Positions 52,116 to 64,000 of a stretch of DNA of 64,000 bases are shown piece by piece. A program made the translations under genes and the position numbers. The DNA is from Diploscapter coronatus (lineage: Eukaryota; Nematoda; Chromadorea; Rhabditida; Rhabditidae). The notes beneath the pieces are model-generated. The model saw only the letters and a program-made list of their open reading frames with translations, was not told the DNA's origin and did no database searches. The stretch's first letter is position 1. Every line of letters starts with the position of its first letter. The stretch spans positions 13,477,201 to 13,541,200 of the forward strand of contig OZ038422.1 of assembly GCA_964036155.1 (NCBI GenBank). The letters are read 5' to 3'.

Positions 52116-52454
52116 CTAGAAAATTGAACAACGATGATGACTGACCAACGCTTGACGTTCTTCTTTTTGAACTTGGTTGATACTTTGTGGAATTCGTCGA
52201 GTTGGAAAATCTTTCTTAAATTTGGATTTTTTTTTCAGATTATCTACCACCCTTCCTGCTTCAATTGGCTTCTTCATCTTCTTATGATCCTTCTTGCCCT
52301 CTTTCGTGCCATCCGTTTTGCACTTCGTTTTAACCTTCGTCTGCTTATTGTCGTCGTCTTTCTTATCGGCGTGATTCGCATCCTTCCTGTTCTTGTCCTT
52401 TTCGTTGTCGTCTTTGTCTTCTTTCGATCCTTCCGCCCGATCCGCGTCCGTCAT
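52116..52454 (-). CDS. Small Lys/Asp-rich single-exon ORF
   Basis: An uninterrupted frame of 112 codons on the minus strand. About a third of the residues are Lys, with abundant Asp and Glu (EDKDDNEKDKNRKD, ADKKDDDNKQTKVK), then a basic half (KKDHKKMKKPIEAGR, NLKKKSKFKKDF). No hydrophobic core, signal or known motif is present, so it would be disordered. The opposite strand carries an open frame of 129 codons over the same bases, as expected when Lys and Asp codons are read in reverse, so openness alone is weak evidence. I favour the minus strand because its product resembles common charged nematode proteins and its start lies near an AAACAG. It could also be a fragment of a longer gene. Confidence 0.45.
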   Translation of the reverse strand: MTDADRAEGSKEDKDDNEKDKNRKDANHADKKDDDNKQTKVKTKCKTDGTKEGKKDHKKMKKPIEAGRVVDNLKKKSKFKKDFPTRRIPQSINQVQKEERQALVSHHRCSIF

Positions 52455-54603
52455 TTTTTCTTTACTGTTTCCTCAAGAATTTCAGAATGTAAGCCAGTTT
52501 TAAAAAATATATTCCAAAACTAAGATAAATGTAATGTAAACTAATTTCTTCGAATTTCTAATATCTAAAGAATGTTAACCTTAGATATCTGAATCATGTC
52601 TAAAAATAAAGCTCGCTTTTCATGACAAAAAATTACTCTGATTTCAAACTATTTTCTTTCTCTGATTATCTTTCAAATGATCGGTTTGACCGAGGCAAAT
52701 ATCGCTTCTTAATGCTATTCTTGTTAGATTTCTCTGAAATGTTATCGATACAGATGAATTTTCTTTTAGTTCGTTGAAATTGCTTCTATTTGAGGTCTGT
52801 ATCGCAGAAAAACTAGAATTTACTCCAGGTGCTATAAGAATTTTGCCGATCAGGAATTACGCTTAAAAAGGCTAAGAATTGCCGCGGTCTTCTAAAAATA
52901 CAAAAATACCCCAGGACATTTATCTTTACGCTGATATTTTCCTTTTAGTGGGTGAAGAGTTTTCATATCCTGTTTTTTCTATGGGATTTCCGGATCCGTA
53001 TTTAGAGTTTAGATATTTTTCCAAAGTTCAATAGTGAAAATGTTATACATATTATAAACTTGTGATCCTTTTATAATTAGACTGGTTTAAAAATATCACT
53101 TTATTTTTTTCTTTCAAAGAGCTATGTGATATATTCTAAATTTTTGGATCATGTGATGATGATTCATTTGAAATTCGGCTCAGATTTATAATTCAACGAT
53201 TTATTTTTCATATATGCATAGAAAATAGGCCCTTGAATTTTCTTGCACCTTTAAAATTCTCCGATAAATGTCAGTGTCACGTTGTGCCCTGAGGGTCGGC
53301 GCGCACACATGATAAACGACCGGAAAGAGTGCCGGAAAAAACGGCATCTAAATTATTTACTCAAACAAACGGGAGGGGACCTCCCTGAATAATTCATTCT
53401 AAATCCAGGCCAACATTCTACTTGCTATTCTCTACCATATATGCAGAGAAAAAGCTCTAGTCTTTCAGAATTCGAAAGAGTGCGGGGGTCAGTGGAACAA
53501 ATGATGTCTTGAAAATTAACCCTTCGGCAAATATTGGTGGCCAAGTACAAATTTGTGCATCGCTAAAATTGTCGTGTTTTCTCGTTTTTCAGCAGAAATG
53601 TCGGAATTTGCATAAATCTAGAAGATTTCGAATATCGCGTTTGGAATTTTAAGCTTTAATTTCGGAGGCTAAGCTTTAAATTTAGACGGGGTATCTAATT
53701 TTACGCATCCAGGAATTGCCTCATCGCTCTTTCGAAGCATACGTTATTCTGAACTTGAAAAAGTTAATCCTCTGCGTCTTTCTCAACTTTCAATGACTAA
53801 AGGTAGGAACTCTGTCAAGCTAGAGTAAATTAAAAATCTAAATGCACGCAAGAGTTCAAGAAATAGCTGAATAGATTAGCACTTCTAAATTACATTTGTG
53901 TGTTCTATGCTTTAAAATGTAAAGACGTTTACTTTAAATACCGAATATATAATATACGATATATGAGTGAAAATAGTTATTAGGTAAAGATATTATGCGG
54001 AATACAATACTTGATTGATTTAGAGGAAATTCAACAATTGCATGATACAAAGTCCAATCGTACCCGGATTTTTCGCAGATTGAAATACAACAATGAATGT
54101 AACACGTCAGACGAAGATACAGACAAAATCAACAGAAAATTTAGGTTTAAATACAAGTGATTCATATCAGGCTTTCAAAGTTAGTTTAAAATTCCAAAGT
54201 TCTTATTTTGAAAACCCGAAACATGTTTCGCCGAAACCAACAGAAGAATCGTAAATAAATAAGATTTTCTACACCAATGATACAATGCTGACTTTTAGCC
54301 AAATTTAATGAGTTCTCAGAAATTTTAAGATGAACCAACAAGAAACCGCCAAATTCTGAGAATCAATGGGTATGTCGTATTCTCTAGAACCTACATAAAT
54401 TAAGAATGTTCAAATTGTAGTTCGAGGTAGAGACTTTGAACGATGAGAATACGATTCAGATGCTCAATATCATAACAGGGAAAAACGAGGTCCTTGGCCC
54501 TGAAATTGATACAATTAGCCTCTAATCACGGTGATTAACATAAAAATGAATAAACCAATAGACGAGGTTAAAATTGTCTAATTAACGTAATTAACTCACC
54601 TGA
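52455..54603. other. 2.1-kb gene-free region
   Basis: Between two minus-strand genes, with no exon recognised. A short inverted repeat (TGCCG...CGGCA) lies near 53335. TAATTA-rich words near 54520-54600 mark the 3' end of the peptide gene. Confidence 0.5.
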
Positions 54604-56245
54604 TTAGGCATCCAATAAGCACTGCTGCATGAGTTCGTTCGACTGTGGGAATATCATCGAGGCCTTCGCCATGACCGCCATCACACAGTCCCACGATCGA
54701 CAGTCGTTCAGTCTTCTGTAATCAGATTCAGTTATTTCAGACTCAGATTTAATTTTGATATTGATTAATACTAGCTTAAATAAACTGTTTATGAATATAT
54801 TACCTAGCGATCGAGAACCCGTGCGGAAAGGGAAACGCAGCTGCGGCACACTGTGCGGATCGCTTGCGGAGCACTTCTTGGGGCAGGGCCATGATCTGCA
54901 AATTGTCGTAATTTTTCCTGTAAGTTTCAGCAAAGTTCAAGATATTCTACATCTGATCTATTGATATTGGTCAATTTCGAATATTCCGACTATGATAGTT
55001 TAATATTGTATTGATTAGGAGGAAGCTATGGCATCGAAATGTATAAGATGTGAGTTTCGAAAATATATTGGTCAGATACTTTGCCCCAATAATTGTTCTG
55101 TAACGAACCCTGTTCTTAGTCAAACTCATAGAAACCTGGAATTTTCTAAATCTCCCGCTCTTCGTCCTTTGATCTTCCATTTATCAATGATTAGCGCCAC
55201 GTGAGTTTAGATTTGTTCAAAATTGTGACGCAACGAGGTCAAATCTCCACGATTTTGGATGTAAAACACGCGAAATTTTGCTAGCAGACGATCGAATTAA
55301 GGTCATCTACTGTACAGACGTTTCTGCTTTGATTAGACATCAAATAATCAGAGATTTTTTTCGTCATATTTTCAAAATTATATCAACCCAAAATGAAAAA
55401 GCTAGAGGTCAAGGGTTCTACCGAAGCTAGTGACGAGTTAACAAATCTTTCATTAAATATGCAGTAAAACAGGAAATTCGGATATTAATAAAAAGCTTGT
55501 AGGAAGTCCTCTTTTCAAATAATGTCTTCCTAAAACTTGCTAATAATCTATGTATGGAGTCTGAGTTTGCAATTTTTTCTAATTTAAAAATGCGAGACTC
55601 CTAAAATTGTCCTCGCATTAACTTTGAACGAGTACCAATTGCCTAATGGACTTTCAAAAATCTACAAATTGCGGTAAACAAAAGGTAAGCGTTCGTTTGT
55701 CCGAAAGTTCAAGGTGACCTTTCCATCTATTTCGTTAATTTCCTAACTATTGGAAAATCTCCAGTCTGATTCGATATACTTCCTCGTACAAGAATTTCGT
55801 TGCGTCATCGCAATCGTTTTCAATCTCATTCAGATATCAGATGAAAATAATTGCGATTCTGACGTGTGAAAATCCGCGCATTTTTTACATCGCTCACATT
55901 TTTCTCACGACTTTCAAAATAAAAAATATAGCTACATAGTTATAAGAAAAGAATAAAAGATACCGATTTTCCATCGTGCCCCTGAAGAAATGGAGGTAAG
56001 GTGATCGGCAAAGCTTTGGGTTGGCGGGACTGAAAGGTCATAAATTACTTTAAAAATGAGGTTATTCCGAATTCCGTGAACCCATAAGATTAAACTTTTG
56101 AGTAAATGTTGAAGAGAAAAAACGACAAACATCAAAGTTTCGTGAAATTTTCAAAAATCCAAAAACTTACCAGATTTTCCATGGCCGAGTTAACCGCTAC
56201 CATTGTTACTAGAAAGCAAACGAAGGTTGACAATTGGGAAATCAT
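54604..56245 (-). CDS. Small secreted peptide precursor with dibasic sites and four cysteines
   Basis: Four exons (56171-56245, 55964-56029, 54804-54895, 54604-54715) join in phase to exactly 114 residues. Exon 1 follows a TTTTCAG acceptor by 18 bases and encodes a signal peptide (LSTFVCFLVTMVAVNSA). Residues about 22-62 form a Pro/Leu-rich spacer ending at a dibasic site, LRKR. A 17-18 residue segment follows, starting SAQC and ending FPHGFSIA. It is closed by RR, and then comes a 35-residue C-terminal segment beginning LNDCRSWDC and ending QQCLLDA. The mature region thus has four Cys in all, three of them in the last segment. This is the layout of a neuropeptide or peptide-hormone precursor. 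There is no Gly-Lys-Arg amidation site. I cannot name a family. The alternative is a small secreted protein that is not processed at these sites. Confidence 0.72.
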
Positions 56246-59200
56246 CTTTGTCTCGCAATCGGTCTGAAAATATTTAAAAAAATTTTTAAATCCATAAAGT
56301 TGAAAAACGATGTTCAACCAATTAACGTACTATCTTCACGATGTAGCGATTTTTTGAGTTGCTCGAAAAAAGTGGGATGAGAGAAAAAACTGGAGCAAAG
56401 AATATTCGAATCTCGACCAGATGCAGATGTGATATAGAAAACGCTGCGACTTTTGTTTCGAGAGACGCGTAGCGAGGAGGGCGGGACTTGAATATTTATA
56501 GACTAGAGATGTGCGCATCTTCTAAAGTCAAGGATTTTGGAGTTTTTAACTTCAGGAAAATAGCTTCAACTTCACAAAATAACTTCGGAACTTTATGAAG
56601 TTTCTGAAGTTAAGGTTCAAAGCAAGAAGTTGTAAATTCAAGAAAAGAGATTCAATGCAGAAGGTAAAATACTGAATCTGGATTTTAACTTGAAATTGAA
56701 AGTTGATGATACAGTACCCGAAGGTTAACAATTTTCTGCTTCAAAGAAGATCCAACCCAGAATCTTAGACCTATTTATACCCGCTTATCTAAAAATGCGT
56801 GTTCTCTAATGAAATTGCGGTGGTCAAGCCACGCCTACATTTTTTCAAAGAGGGCGTTCTTTCGAGTTCTTTATGCTTAGAGGTAAAAATTCAATGGAGC
56901 AGGTGATTCATTTGTGGAAAAAGTTTAAAAGTATACCAGAATAAAACATAGACACTTATGGTATGAATTTCTAATTAGTGGCATAAGATTCAAATTGAGC
57001 ACCTTTATATTTAGCATCAGATGGATTATGGATCTAAAACCAAAAAAATTATTATCTTCAAATTTTAAAACGATAGTTACGTTTTGGAATAAAGGAACTA
57101 AAAATTTCGTGAATAAAACAACCTCCGCTTTTATTTTTTAATATAAAACCCTTTTGAATGGGTTTAACTTTTTTCTTTAAATTTGATTTGGTCTTGTACA
57201 GTTTTAACAAACCAAACTAAATACTCCCTTCAAAATACTAATAGATTTTAATCCCAGAAAATAAAAATTGAGTTTTAGTAGGAAAAAACCCGAGCATCCG
57301 GTCAAACTATGAAATTAGAAAGTGCATGTTAAACTCAAAATAACGTAGATTGTGATGCATTAGTGTTTATCTTTAAGCTTTATCGGAAGATGATCACAAA
57401 CGATAAAAAGTCTGCAGAAAAATAGAAGAAAGTGTTGAAACGTGGAATTTTAGACGTACTCATGCCTTTCAAAATAAAATGAAGATCTTTGCCCTTTGGC
57501 AAAAAATAATATTTAAAATCTAAATCTTTTAAAGTCTAGCAAAAATGTATGAGAGGGTAGAATTTTTCGAGTTTTTTACTCTTGGCAACATTCTACGCTT
57601 AAAATTCTCGCGTTAATGTTGATCTTTATATTATTAAAGGCCAAGAATTTCACCAAATCTCGTAAACATCTGGCAAAATAAAATTTTTATCTTCGGATTC
57701 GAGCGTTATTTATTCTTTAGCCCCTATTTTTATACTATTCAATTATTGCGGTTTTATATTGCGATAAACAATTGCAAAAATGTTACACGCATTTTGGGTA
57801 GATATTTTGGGCATACCAATCGCATAAAAGTGCGTCTGAATAATGAAATCTCGGAGATATGCGCGATAATCAAATTACCCAATCCCCCCAACATGTTGCA
57901 CTACGTGTAAAAGCGCGTACCCACGTTACTTATTCATCTCATTAATTAAGTTACAAACGAGTATTTTAATCTTTTAACTTGCAAACCACAGAACGAAAAA
58001 TAATGATTAATTTAGTTTAATCGAATTAGATAAAAATAAAATACCGACCACCTAGGTAGGTAAGTATGAAAGTAAATTGGAATTTTCGAAATTTCGCATT
58101 TTGGCTACATTTAAGGAAACGAGCATGACTGGTACTGGTTGGAACCACCTTGAGTTTTTCAGACTTTCGAGTAAATATGAAAATGTCACATAAACGATAC
58201 TTTAACCTCCGAATACAAAAATTCGCTATTAATCTACTAAACTATAAATGTCTCGAACAGGCTTAAGTTCTGAGAACTTTCGAGTAAACTTTTTAGAAAG
58301 CGTTCTTGGAGTTAAAATTTTCAAAGATATATTGAAATTTAGGTCCAAAATATCTTATTTTTAAGGCATAGGCTATATGGACTAGAAATTTTGCGCTACG
58401 TAGAATACAATTAAAGGAGTTGTTTAAAGTTAGAGGAGAAATATTTTCGAAATATAAAAATGTTTCCCCGTAAAATGATGATGTAGAACAATATAATCTA
58501 TGCATCCTTACAACCCGTGTTTTGAAGAACAAGAATGCAGAAAAAAGTGATAACAAATAAAAGTGGAAATCAACATTTTAGTGGGACGAAAGCCAGCGAA
58601 ACATATTGAAGGTTACAATTTGAAAGTTTCGGAAGAAAAAATCTCAAAATTTGTATCTTCTGACCTAAGTTTCAAAATTGATCAAAATCATGAGTTTTTA
58701 ACTACAATTTGGCGTAACTTCTAAATGCGACTAATCCAAAATCGAGGTTTTTATTCTAATAGCCTAAGTTTCAAAACTCATCAAGATTTATGTATCAAGA
58801 CTATTTTAGTTTTGAATTTAAAAGGACTTGATTTATCCAAAAATCGACAAAGTTTCCTAATTTAATCAAAGCTCCATTCTGACATTCATTATAAAAATTA
58901 CCATCTGCTAATTGAAACCTAGGCTAATTTTACCTAAAAATTCCTATCATTTTATGTTGCCACTGTGTTCGCTTTTTCGACGTAAAATATGAACTTTCAC
59001 GCTAAAAATGGCGCGGTGAGAATTAAACATTTATTCGAGCTCATGAAACTTTTATTTATTTCAATTTCTGGAGCGATTTTGAAAAAAATCGCCAGACATT
59101 TTGCGATATTAAAAATGACAAATACCAGCAAAAAGCAGGGAGTGTTGAATTGTGGATAAGAATAGCCAAAAATTGAATCTACGTAATTCGTAAATATAAT

Positions 59201-60458
59201 GGTTGGAAAGTGCTATAAAATAAATACCATCATTCTTTTACTGCTTGTTATCTAAATTATTGTGTCTACTTCAGAAATAGCTTACTCTACACAAATAGGC
59301 CAAGCGACAAACAGGGCTTGAAATTTTGAGCCCGCTGTAATTAGAGGCTTTTGAATTTTTCTGAAGAATTTTGAAATTTCGCCTGGTTTGAAAGACTATT
59401 TTTACGCTCTCGAACGTGAAATCATAAAGGCGGAAAATTTTCAATTGCATAACTCTTTTATTACCGTATGGGGGAAATTGCGAAGGGGAAATAATTGAAA
59501 TTTATGCAAACTTAATGTTTTCGATAAATCCTAGCTGGTGCTTTATTGTACTCCACATAAAATTTGTTGCAAAAGCTCATTTTATCGTTTCGTAAAAACC
59601 AATCCACTAAAATATAGCATATTTACATAAAAAAAAAACGGGGGAAACTTATAATACTTGAGTAAAAATGTCTTCCTTATGTCGTCATATTTCGAGGAGT
59701 TTATTTAAGAAATTCTTATTCCAGGTAAAGTAAATATGAAATTCGACACAAGTGTCTGGGCTTCCATGAATGGAGCAAAAACTAACCTGTGATTTGAAAT
59801 AGCAAAAGGTTATTTATATTTTATCTCAGACATGCTTGCTAATCATATTATCTTTGAAGCATCAAAATGGCCGTTCCTAGTACGAACTAATACATCTTAT
59901 AGTTAGTTTGAAAAGCCATGATATTATTATTTGAAAATTTATTTATTAGCAAAATTAATATATTCTAGCTGAAAAGACAATTCATATAATATTTACGACA
60001 GATTATAAATTCAGTTGGAAAAAGCTTAAATAAAAAGAAAGAAAAATGGCATCAAATCTAGAAAAGAATAAAAATACCCGATTTGAATTTAGGAAAACTT
60101 GGTCCTAGAAATTGAATTTCAAAAAATTTAGCGACTGAGTAATTATCTTTGCAAGGCAAACTGAAATTGCACAGGAAGTTTCAAGAAATAAATGCAAATT
60201 TCCAATTTAAGTTATAAATGAAAAATAAGCATGGCAATTGCTAATATGACTGTACGCGAAATGGTGATAACTTTTGTCAAGAAATTAAATTATTATTCAA
60301 AAGTCCTCAGTTATTATTTAAATTACAAGAAACCGATGTATCAGATTTATACTATGAATGAATCTGCAGTAGAATTAATGATCAAAAAGCAATTCAAATC
60401 GCATCTTTTACATTGAAGGTTCATAGTATCGTTCAATACACCAATAATGCCATACACT
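56246..60458. other. 4.2-kb gene-free AT-rich region
   Basis: It lies between the start of the peptide gene and the end of the PINCH gene, both on the minus strand. I found no exon. The 61-codon open stretch at 60231-60416 is AT-driven. Repeated AACTTC/GAAGTT words occur at 56540-56640. Confidence 0.5.
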
Positions 60459-63400
60459 TTAGTGGGCGGAGCTTGTCGCCTGCTGTTGCGGCTTGGGCGC
60501 AGGGCTCATCGATCGTCTGTAAAAGCGTACTTTTGATTATTTCGAATTCGGATTAATTTAAAATTTCAGGTCAACTTGGCTAAATTACTATACATATATA
60601 TTACCTATGAGTATTTTCAGAGTCTCTGTCCTTCAAACTGTCCGAAATGCGTTTCTTCAACTCAGTCGGGAATCTATCGTAGCACCTCTTGCACGTGGGC
60701 TTCATATCGAATTCATAGAATTTCGTTCTGAAAATATAAATTACCATGGAACATTTTCCCCATTTCAAGAAAATTATTTACAATAATCGTAAGGTTCAGG
60801 AAAATCTTACGCTCTAGATTCAATATTGTGTAAGATTAATCCAGAAACTGGCACAAATTGATCATTATTTCAAATACTCAAATATATAAGTTTCAGAATA
60901 ACTTTTACATGGGTGCATTAAATTTGAAGTATTGGCGTTTTTGTTCATAGGTATATGATATAGCAAGATCAATTTAGTTCTTCCTTACTTATGATCCATT
61001 TTCTTGTCGCAGAAGGAGCATCCGAAGCATTTGATGCACCAAGTTTTGCCGAGCGCCTGGAAGACCTCGCCACCGCACGGCTCGCTGCATTTGAAGCACA
61101 CGTTTCCGAATAGCTGTAAAAGATTCGTGTGTTACAATTTTTTCTATAAAAAATTTGAGATTTCATTAATACTGATGCGTACGCGGACTTTGCATATCAA
61201 TATTTGAACCAAGATTATTTGCTTAAGCAAAGTAAATTTATATCTTGTGAGATCCGTAGTTTCATGATACTGGCATGAAAACAGCCTTGATGAACCAATA
61301 TCAGAATCGTGAATATTTGTCTAGTTAATTAGAATGAATACCTTATGATAATGATGCTCACAGTACGCCAATCCTTTACGCTCATAATGACGATGACCCA
61401 GGAATGGTTTCTCACAGACGGAGCAGACAAAATGCTGAAGGAGGGAAGTTTTGAAGGTATTCATGAAAATGTCAAAATACCTCAACATGCCAATTCTTCC
61501 CCAATGCAGTGACGACTCTCTCCTCGATGGGCCTGTGACAGGCACCGCAAATCGGAATGCCCATCGTGTCGTGACACCGCAGACAGTACAGCTCGCCACC
61601 CACTTCGCGGGAATCCACTGTCAGCTCGACGCTGAAATAATATGAACCATATTGAAAGCTCGAAAATCAATGGTACTGAATGGTTACGTGACACATCCTA
61701 AAGCAGAATTACAAGTCATTGAATGCGTTTTCATCTTCGATTTTCTTGAATCATACAGCCCATTCTCCTTCTTTCACCAAAAATTCATGATATTAATGTG
61801 TTTCGTGTTCTGGTCCAAATTCGGATTACAAGACATTTTAAATCTTTTCTTTCTCAGTAGTTTTAAACCATATTGACATTTTCGTGGAATCAAGATCTTC
61901 TTTCGTAAATTTAAATCCAACACTTACTTGCACCGTTTACACTTGAAGTGGTACGGATGGAAAGAGTCGCCTCTGAATTTGATGTGCTGTCCTTCGTCGA
62001 TCATCGCATGACATTTGTGGCACACATATCTGCCCGATCCGGCCGCCTTCTCCCTTTCATTACATTCACGGCAGAGGGCTCTGAATTCAATTTCAATTTC
62101 AATCATTATTTTGAAGTTCTCCACTAGTGCCGAGCTGTTCCGGGTTTATTCGAGTCCACTATCGTATTTTCTCAACGAATAAACCAAAGTGCTGACGAAA
62201 AACCTTAGAGTGGTTTTAATTTTGAACTAGTTAAGAGGAAAAATCGGAACTTGCGAATCATTTTGAAGCATCTTTTACCTCCCAGCATTCCTTAAGAAGC
62301 CCACATCTGCCAGCTGCTTACTGCACAACTCGCAGCAGAAGCACTGCGGATGCCACGACGCATTCATCGCCTTTATCACTCGTCCGACGATGAATTCGTC
62401 TGCAAGAATCGATTGAGAACATTTCTTGGGAACGAAATTTTAGAACGTACTGCATTTCCCGCAGCAGGGAGCGTAGAGAACGTGGAAGTCATGTTCGCAG
62501 TACTTCCTTCCCTCGAATTCGAAGTAGATTCCATCGGGGAACGGCTCGAAGCACTGTGCGCAGCTGAAATTCGTACATTCAATCAATATATGGCGGGGCT
62601 AAAACTATGCGGCAGATTACAAATCTTCTTTCTTTCGCAAGTACCGCACGGTTTTCACTCTTCTTTCTTACACGAAGCATTCAGTATGCCAGACTTGACC
62701 AGAGGAGTTTACCATTTGATCTTGGAGCGAAAAGCCATCGTTGCATCTGAAGGTGATGGGATTTAAGGGAGAAGGTCTTGAGCTTCCAGAAAATCAAGGA
62801 AACTTTGGGAAATTCCCAGAAGTTTTTGGAAGTTCGAGGGTTCTCTTCCTTACCTGACGCAGACGAGGTTCTCGAAACCGTGCGCGAGATCGCCGTTGAT
62901 GTGATGGTCTATCGCTTCCATGCCGCCACACACCATCTGAAAAGGCGTCATAAGAAAATTTATAGGCGACGTCATGACGTCATGGCGCATGTAACGTATG
63001 GGACGTTCACTAGTTCCTTCATTAATCCACAGTATTTCTTTAAAAATTAGTGAACATACTGAACATTCCAAAATCTAACGCCACGACATCAAGCCGTAGT
63101 ATAAACAGTGGATCGATATTTTAAAGAAATAAGAGAAAGAGGAAAGTTAAGAATGGCACTATGATGTGCAGCTTCAGAGCCTGGGGTGTAAAGTAAGTTG
63201 ATGAGAGGAAGCGTAGAGATAAAGCCGGATTTAAGAGGATTAGTGAGGTAGAAAAATGGAAATAGAAAGGATTTTGAGAGATTTAGGAAAGAAAGATAGA
63301 AAAAAGCGGAAATAGTATTGATCTAAAGAGGATTAGGCAAGCAAAGGTGGCGAAAAAGCGAGGATAAAGCTCTGAGTTTCTGCCGAAGTGTAACAGAAGC

Positions 63401-63944
63401 CTTCCTACAGGAAGGCAAAGGGGTATTGAAATTTTCCAGAGTCCGCAAGAGACAGAATATAAATGCACTCACGAATAGATAGAAGATAAATTTAGAAAAC
63501 TTTACGAGGATTTTTAAGAGTATTGATTTTCGGTGATAAATATGCAGAAATTATGCTCGCGATGCAATTCAAACTTTATGGAAAGTTAAATACGTTGAAG
63601 ATATTGTGGTTTACAATAACTATAGAAATGAGGGGGAAACTAATAAATTTGGATTTGTAAAATCATTTGATATTTCGTGAAACCAATAATATTGATTGCA
63701 ATTTGGATGATGTAATTGATAATGATGTAAAAACCCCTTTTCTGCTCTACTATTCTTATACATCACACAAGTTTTCATGAAACCTATAATAATTTTGCAC
63801 ACATAATGCTAAGATTTATTGTTATAAACCCATTCTATACGAGGAACAAGTACTCATTTTGCATTTCATGAACCTATAAATTTTCCAGAAACCTACCCTG
63901 GCATTATTGAGACTTAGCATAGAGTTGTATCCTTGCTGCGGCAT
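60459..63944 (-). CDS. unc-97: PINCH/LIMS adaptor with five LIM domains
   Basis: A cytoplasmic adaptor of integrin adhesions. PINCH joins integrin-linked kinase (LIM1 binds its ankyrin repeats) and parvin, and in C. elegans UNC-97 sits at muscle dense bodies. Eleven exons give about 345 residues, matching the family. The five LIM domains are: LIM1 from CVRCNDGF to [13 protein letters not shown]2 from [18 protein letters not shown] to [11 protein letters not shown]3 from [18 protein letters not shown] to YCLRCHD; LIM4 from [14 protein letters not shown] to [11 protein letters not shown]5 from [18 protein letters not shown] to CKRCYD. The expected Cys/His zinc ligands are visible. A basic, Gln/Pro-rich tail ends QQQATSSAH. 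The first exon (63897-63944, [16 protein letters not shown]) is separated by a 960-base intron from the exon starting MVCGGMEA. That second Met could be an alternative start, and further upstream exons could lie outside the window. Confidence 0.95.
62937..63896 (-). other. Long first intron of the PINCH gene
   Basis: 960 bases between the first two coding exons, much longer than most introns here, so it may carry regulatory sites. The plus strand from 63120 to 63400 is purine-rich (AAGAGAAAGAGGAAAG-type runs). No exon was seen. Confidence 0.5.
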
Positions 63945-64000
63945 AATTCAATAATAGTTAAATTCAGATCAATTATAAGTCAGTTATAGTACCTTAGCAA

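Noticed and set aside
52134..52523. Hydrophobic 129-residue plus-strand protein
   Set aside because: It mirrors the Lys/Asp-rich minus-strand frame; hydrophobicity is what reversed Lys and Asp codons give. Kept only as a question in the findings.
56520..56650. Clustered AACTTC/GAAGTT words as a possible CRISPR-like or tandem repeat array
   Set aside because: The spacing and words are irregular with no constant repeat unit; this is low-complexity eukaryotic sequence.
62350..62766. Plus-strand 138-codon frame
   Set aside because: It is antisense to PINCH LIM1 and LIM2 exons, which are clearly coding on the minus strand.

Overview
The window is a piece of a nematode nuclear chromosome, probably from a rhabditid close to Caenorhabditis. 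Every long open stretch is broken into exons by short introns, many of 45-60 bases, that end in TTTCAG, TTTAG or sometimes AAG. The gene set is also nematode-like: a serpentine receptor of the SRD chemoreceptor class, a major-sperm-protein (MSP) domain protein, a DUF1679/CHK-like kinase, and likely spliced-leader acceptors just upstream of many start codons. I built 16 gene models by hand by joining exons in phase. Most conserved families close into full-length reading frames.

Layout. 643-4100 (-): class I alpha-1,2-mannosidase (GH47). 6231-10672 (+): SLC10-type sodium/bile-acid transporter. 11407-14234 (+): Golgi pH regulator GPHR. 15656-18762 (-): large orphan protein with a disordered Arg/Ser/Asp-rich middle. 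21790-23925 (-): multi-pass membrane protein resembling TB2/DP1/HVA22 with a C-terminal MSP domain. 24387-25792 and 26033-27776 (+): ZNHIT1 and an APOO/MIC27-like MICOS subunit, perhaps an operon. 28193-31002 (-): secreted carboxylesterase. 31559-36324 (-): secreted Pro-, acid- and Gln-rich orphan protein. 40014-42552 (+): CYP4-like cytochrome P450. 43498-44975 (+): SRD receptor. 45560-47857 (-): kelch/galactose-oxidase-like propeller protein. 49489-51511 (-): CHK/DUF1679 kinase-like protein. 52116-52454 (-): small Lys-rich ORF. 54604-56245 (-): short secreted Cys-containing peptide precursor. 60459-63944 (-): PINCH/UNC-97 with five LIM domains.

These look like ordinary neighbouring genes rather than one pathway. 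The mannosidase and GPHR act in the ER/Golgi, ZNHIT1 in chromatin remodelling, the APOO-like protein in mitochondrial cristae, and PINCH in integrin adhesions. The esterase and P450 fit metabolism of small molecules.

The points most worth a second look are: (a) the 114-residue peptide precursor with dibasic sites and four cysteines; (b) the DP1-like/MSP architecture, with a GC donor and a GT donor four bases apart that decide whether the MSP domain is in frame; (c) five GC-AG introns required by reading frame; (d) a roughly 207-bp Tc1/mariner-type MITE in an intron; (e) a dispersed repeat present twice with its second half inverted. I found no CRISPR, prokaryotic or viral genes and no convincing tRNA or rRNA. 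All splice sites are read by eye from sequence and conserved frame, without transcript data.
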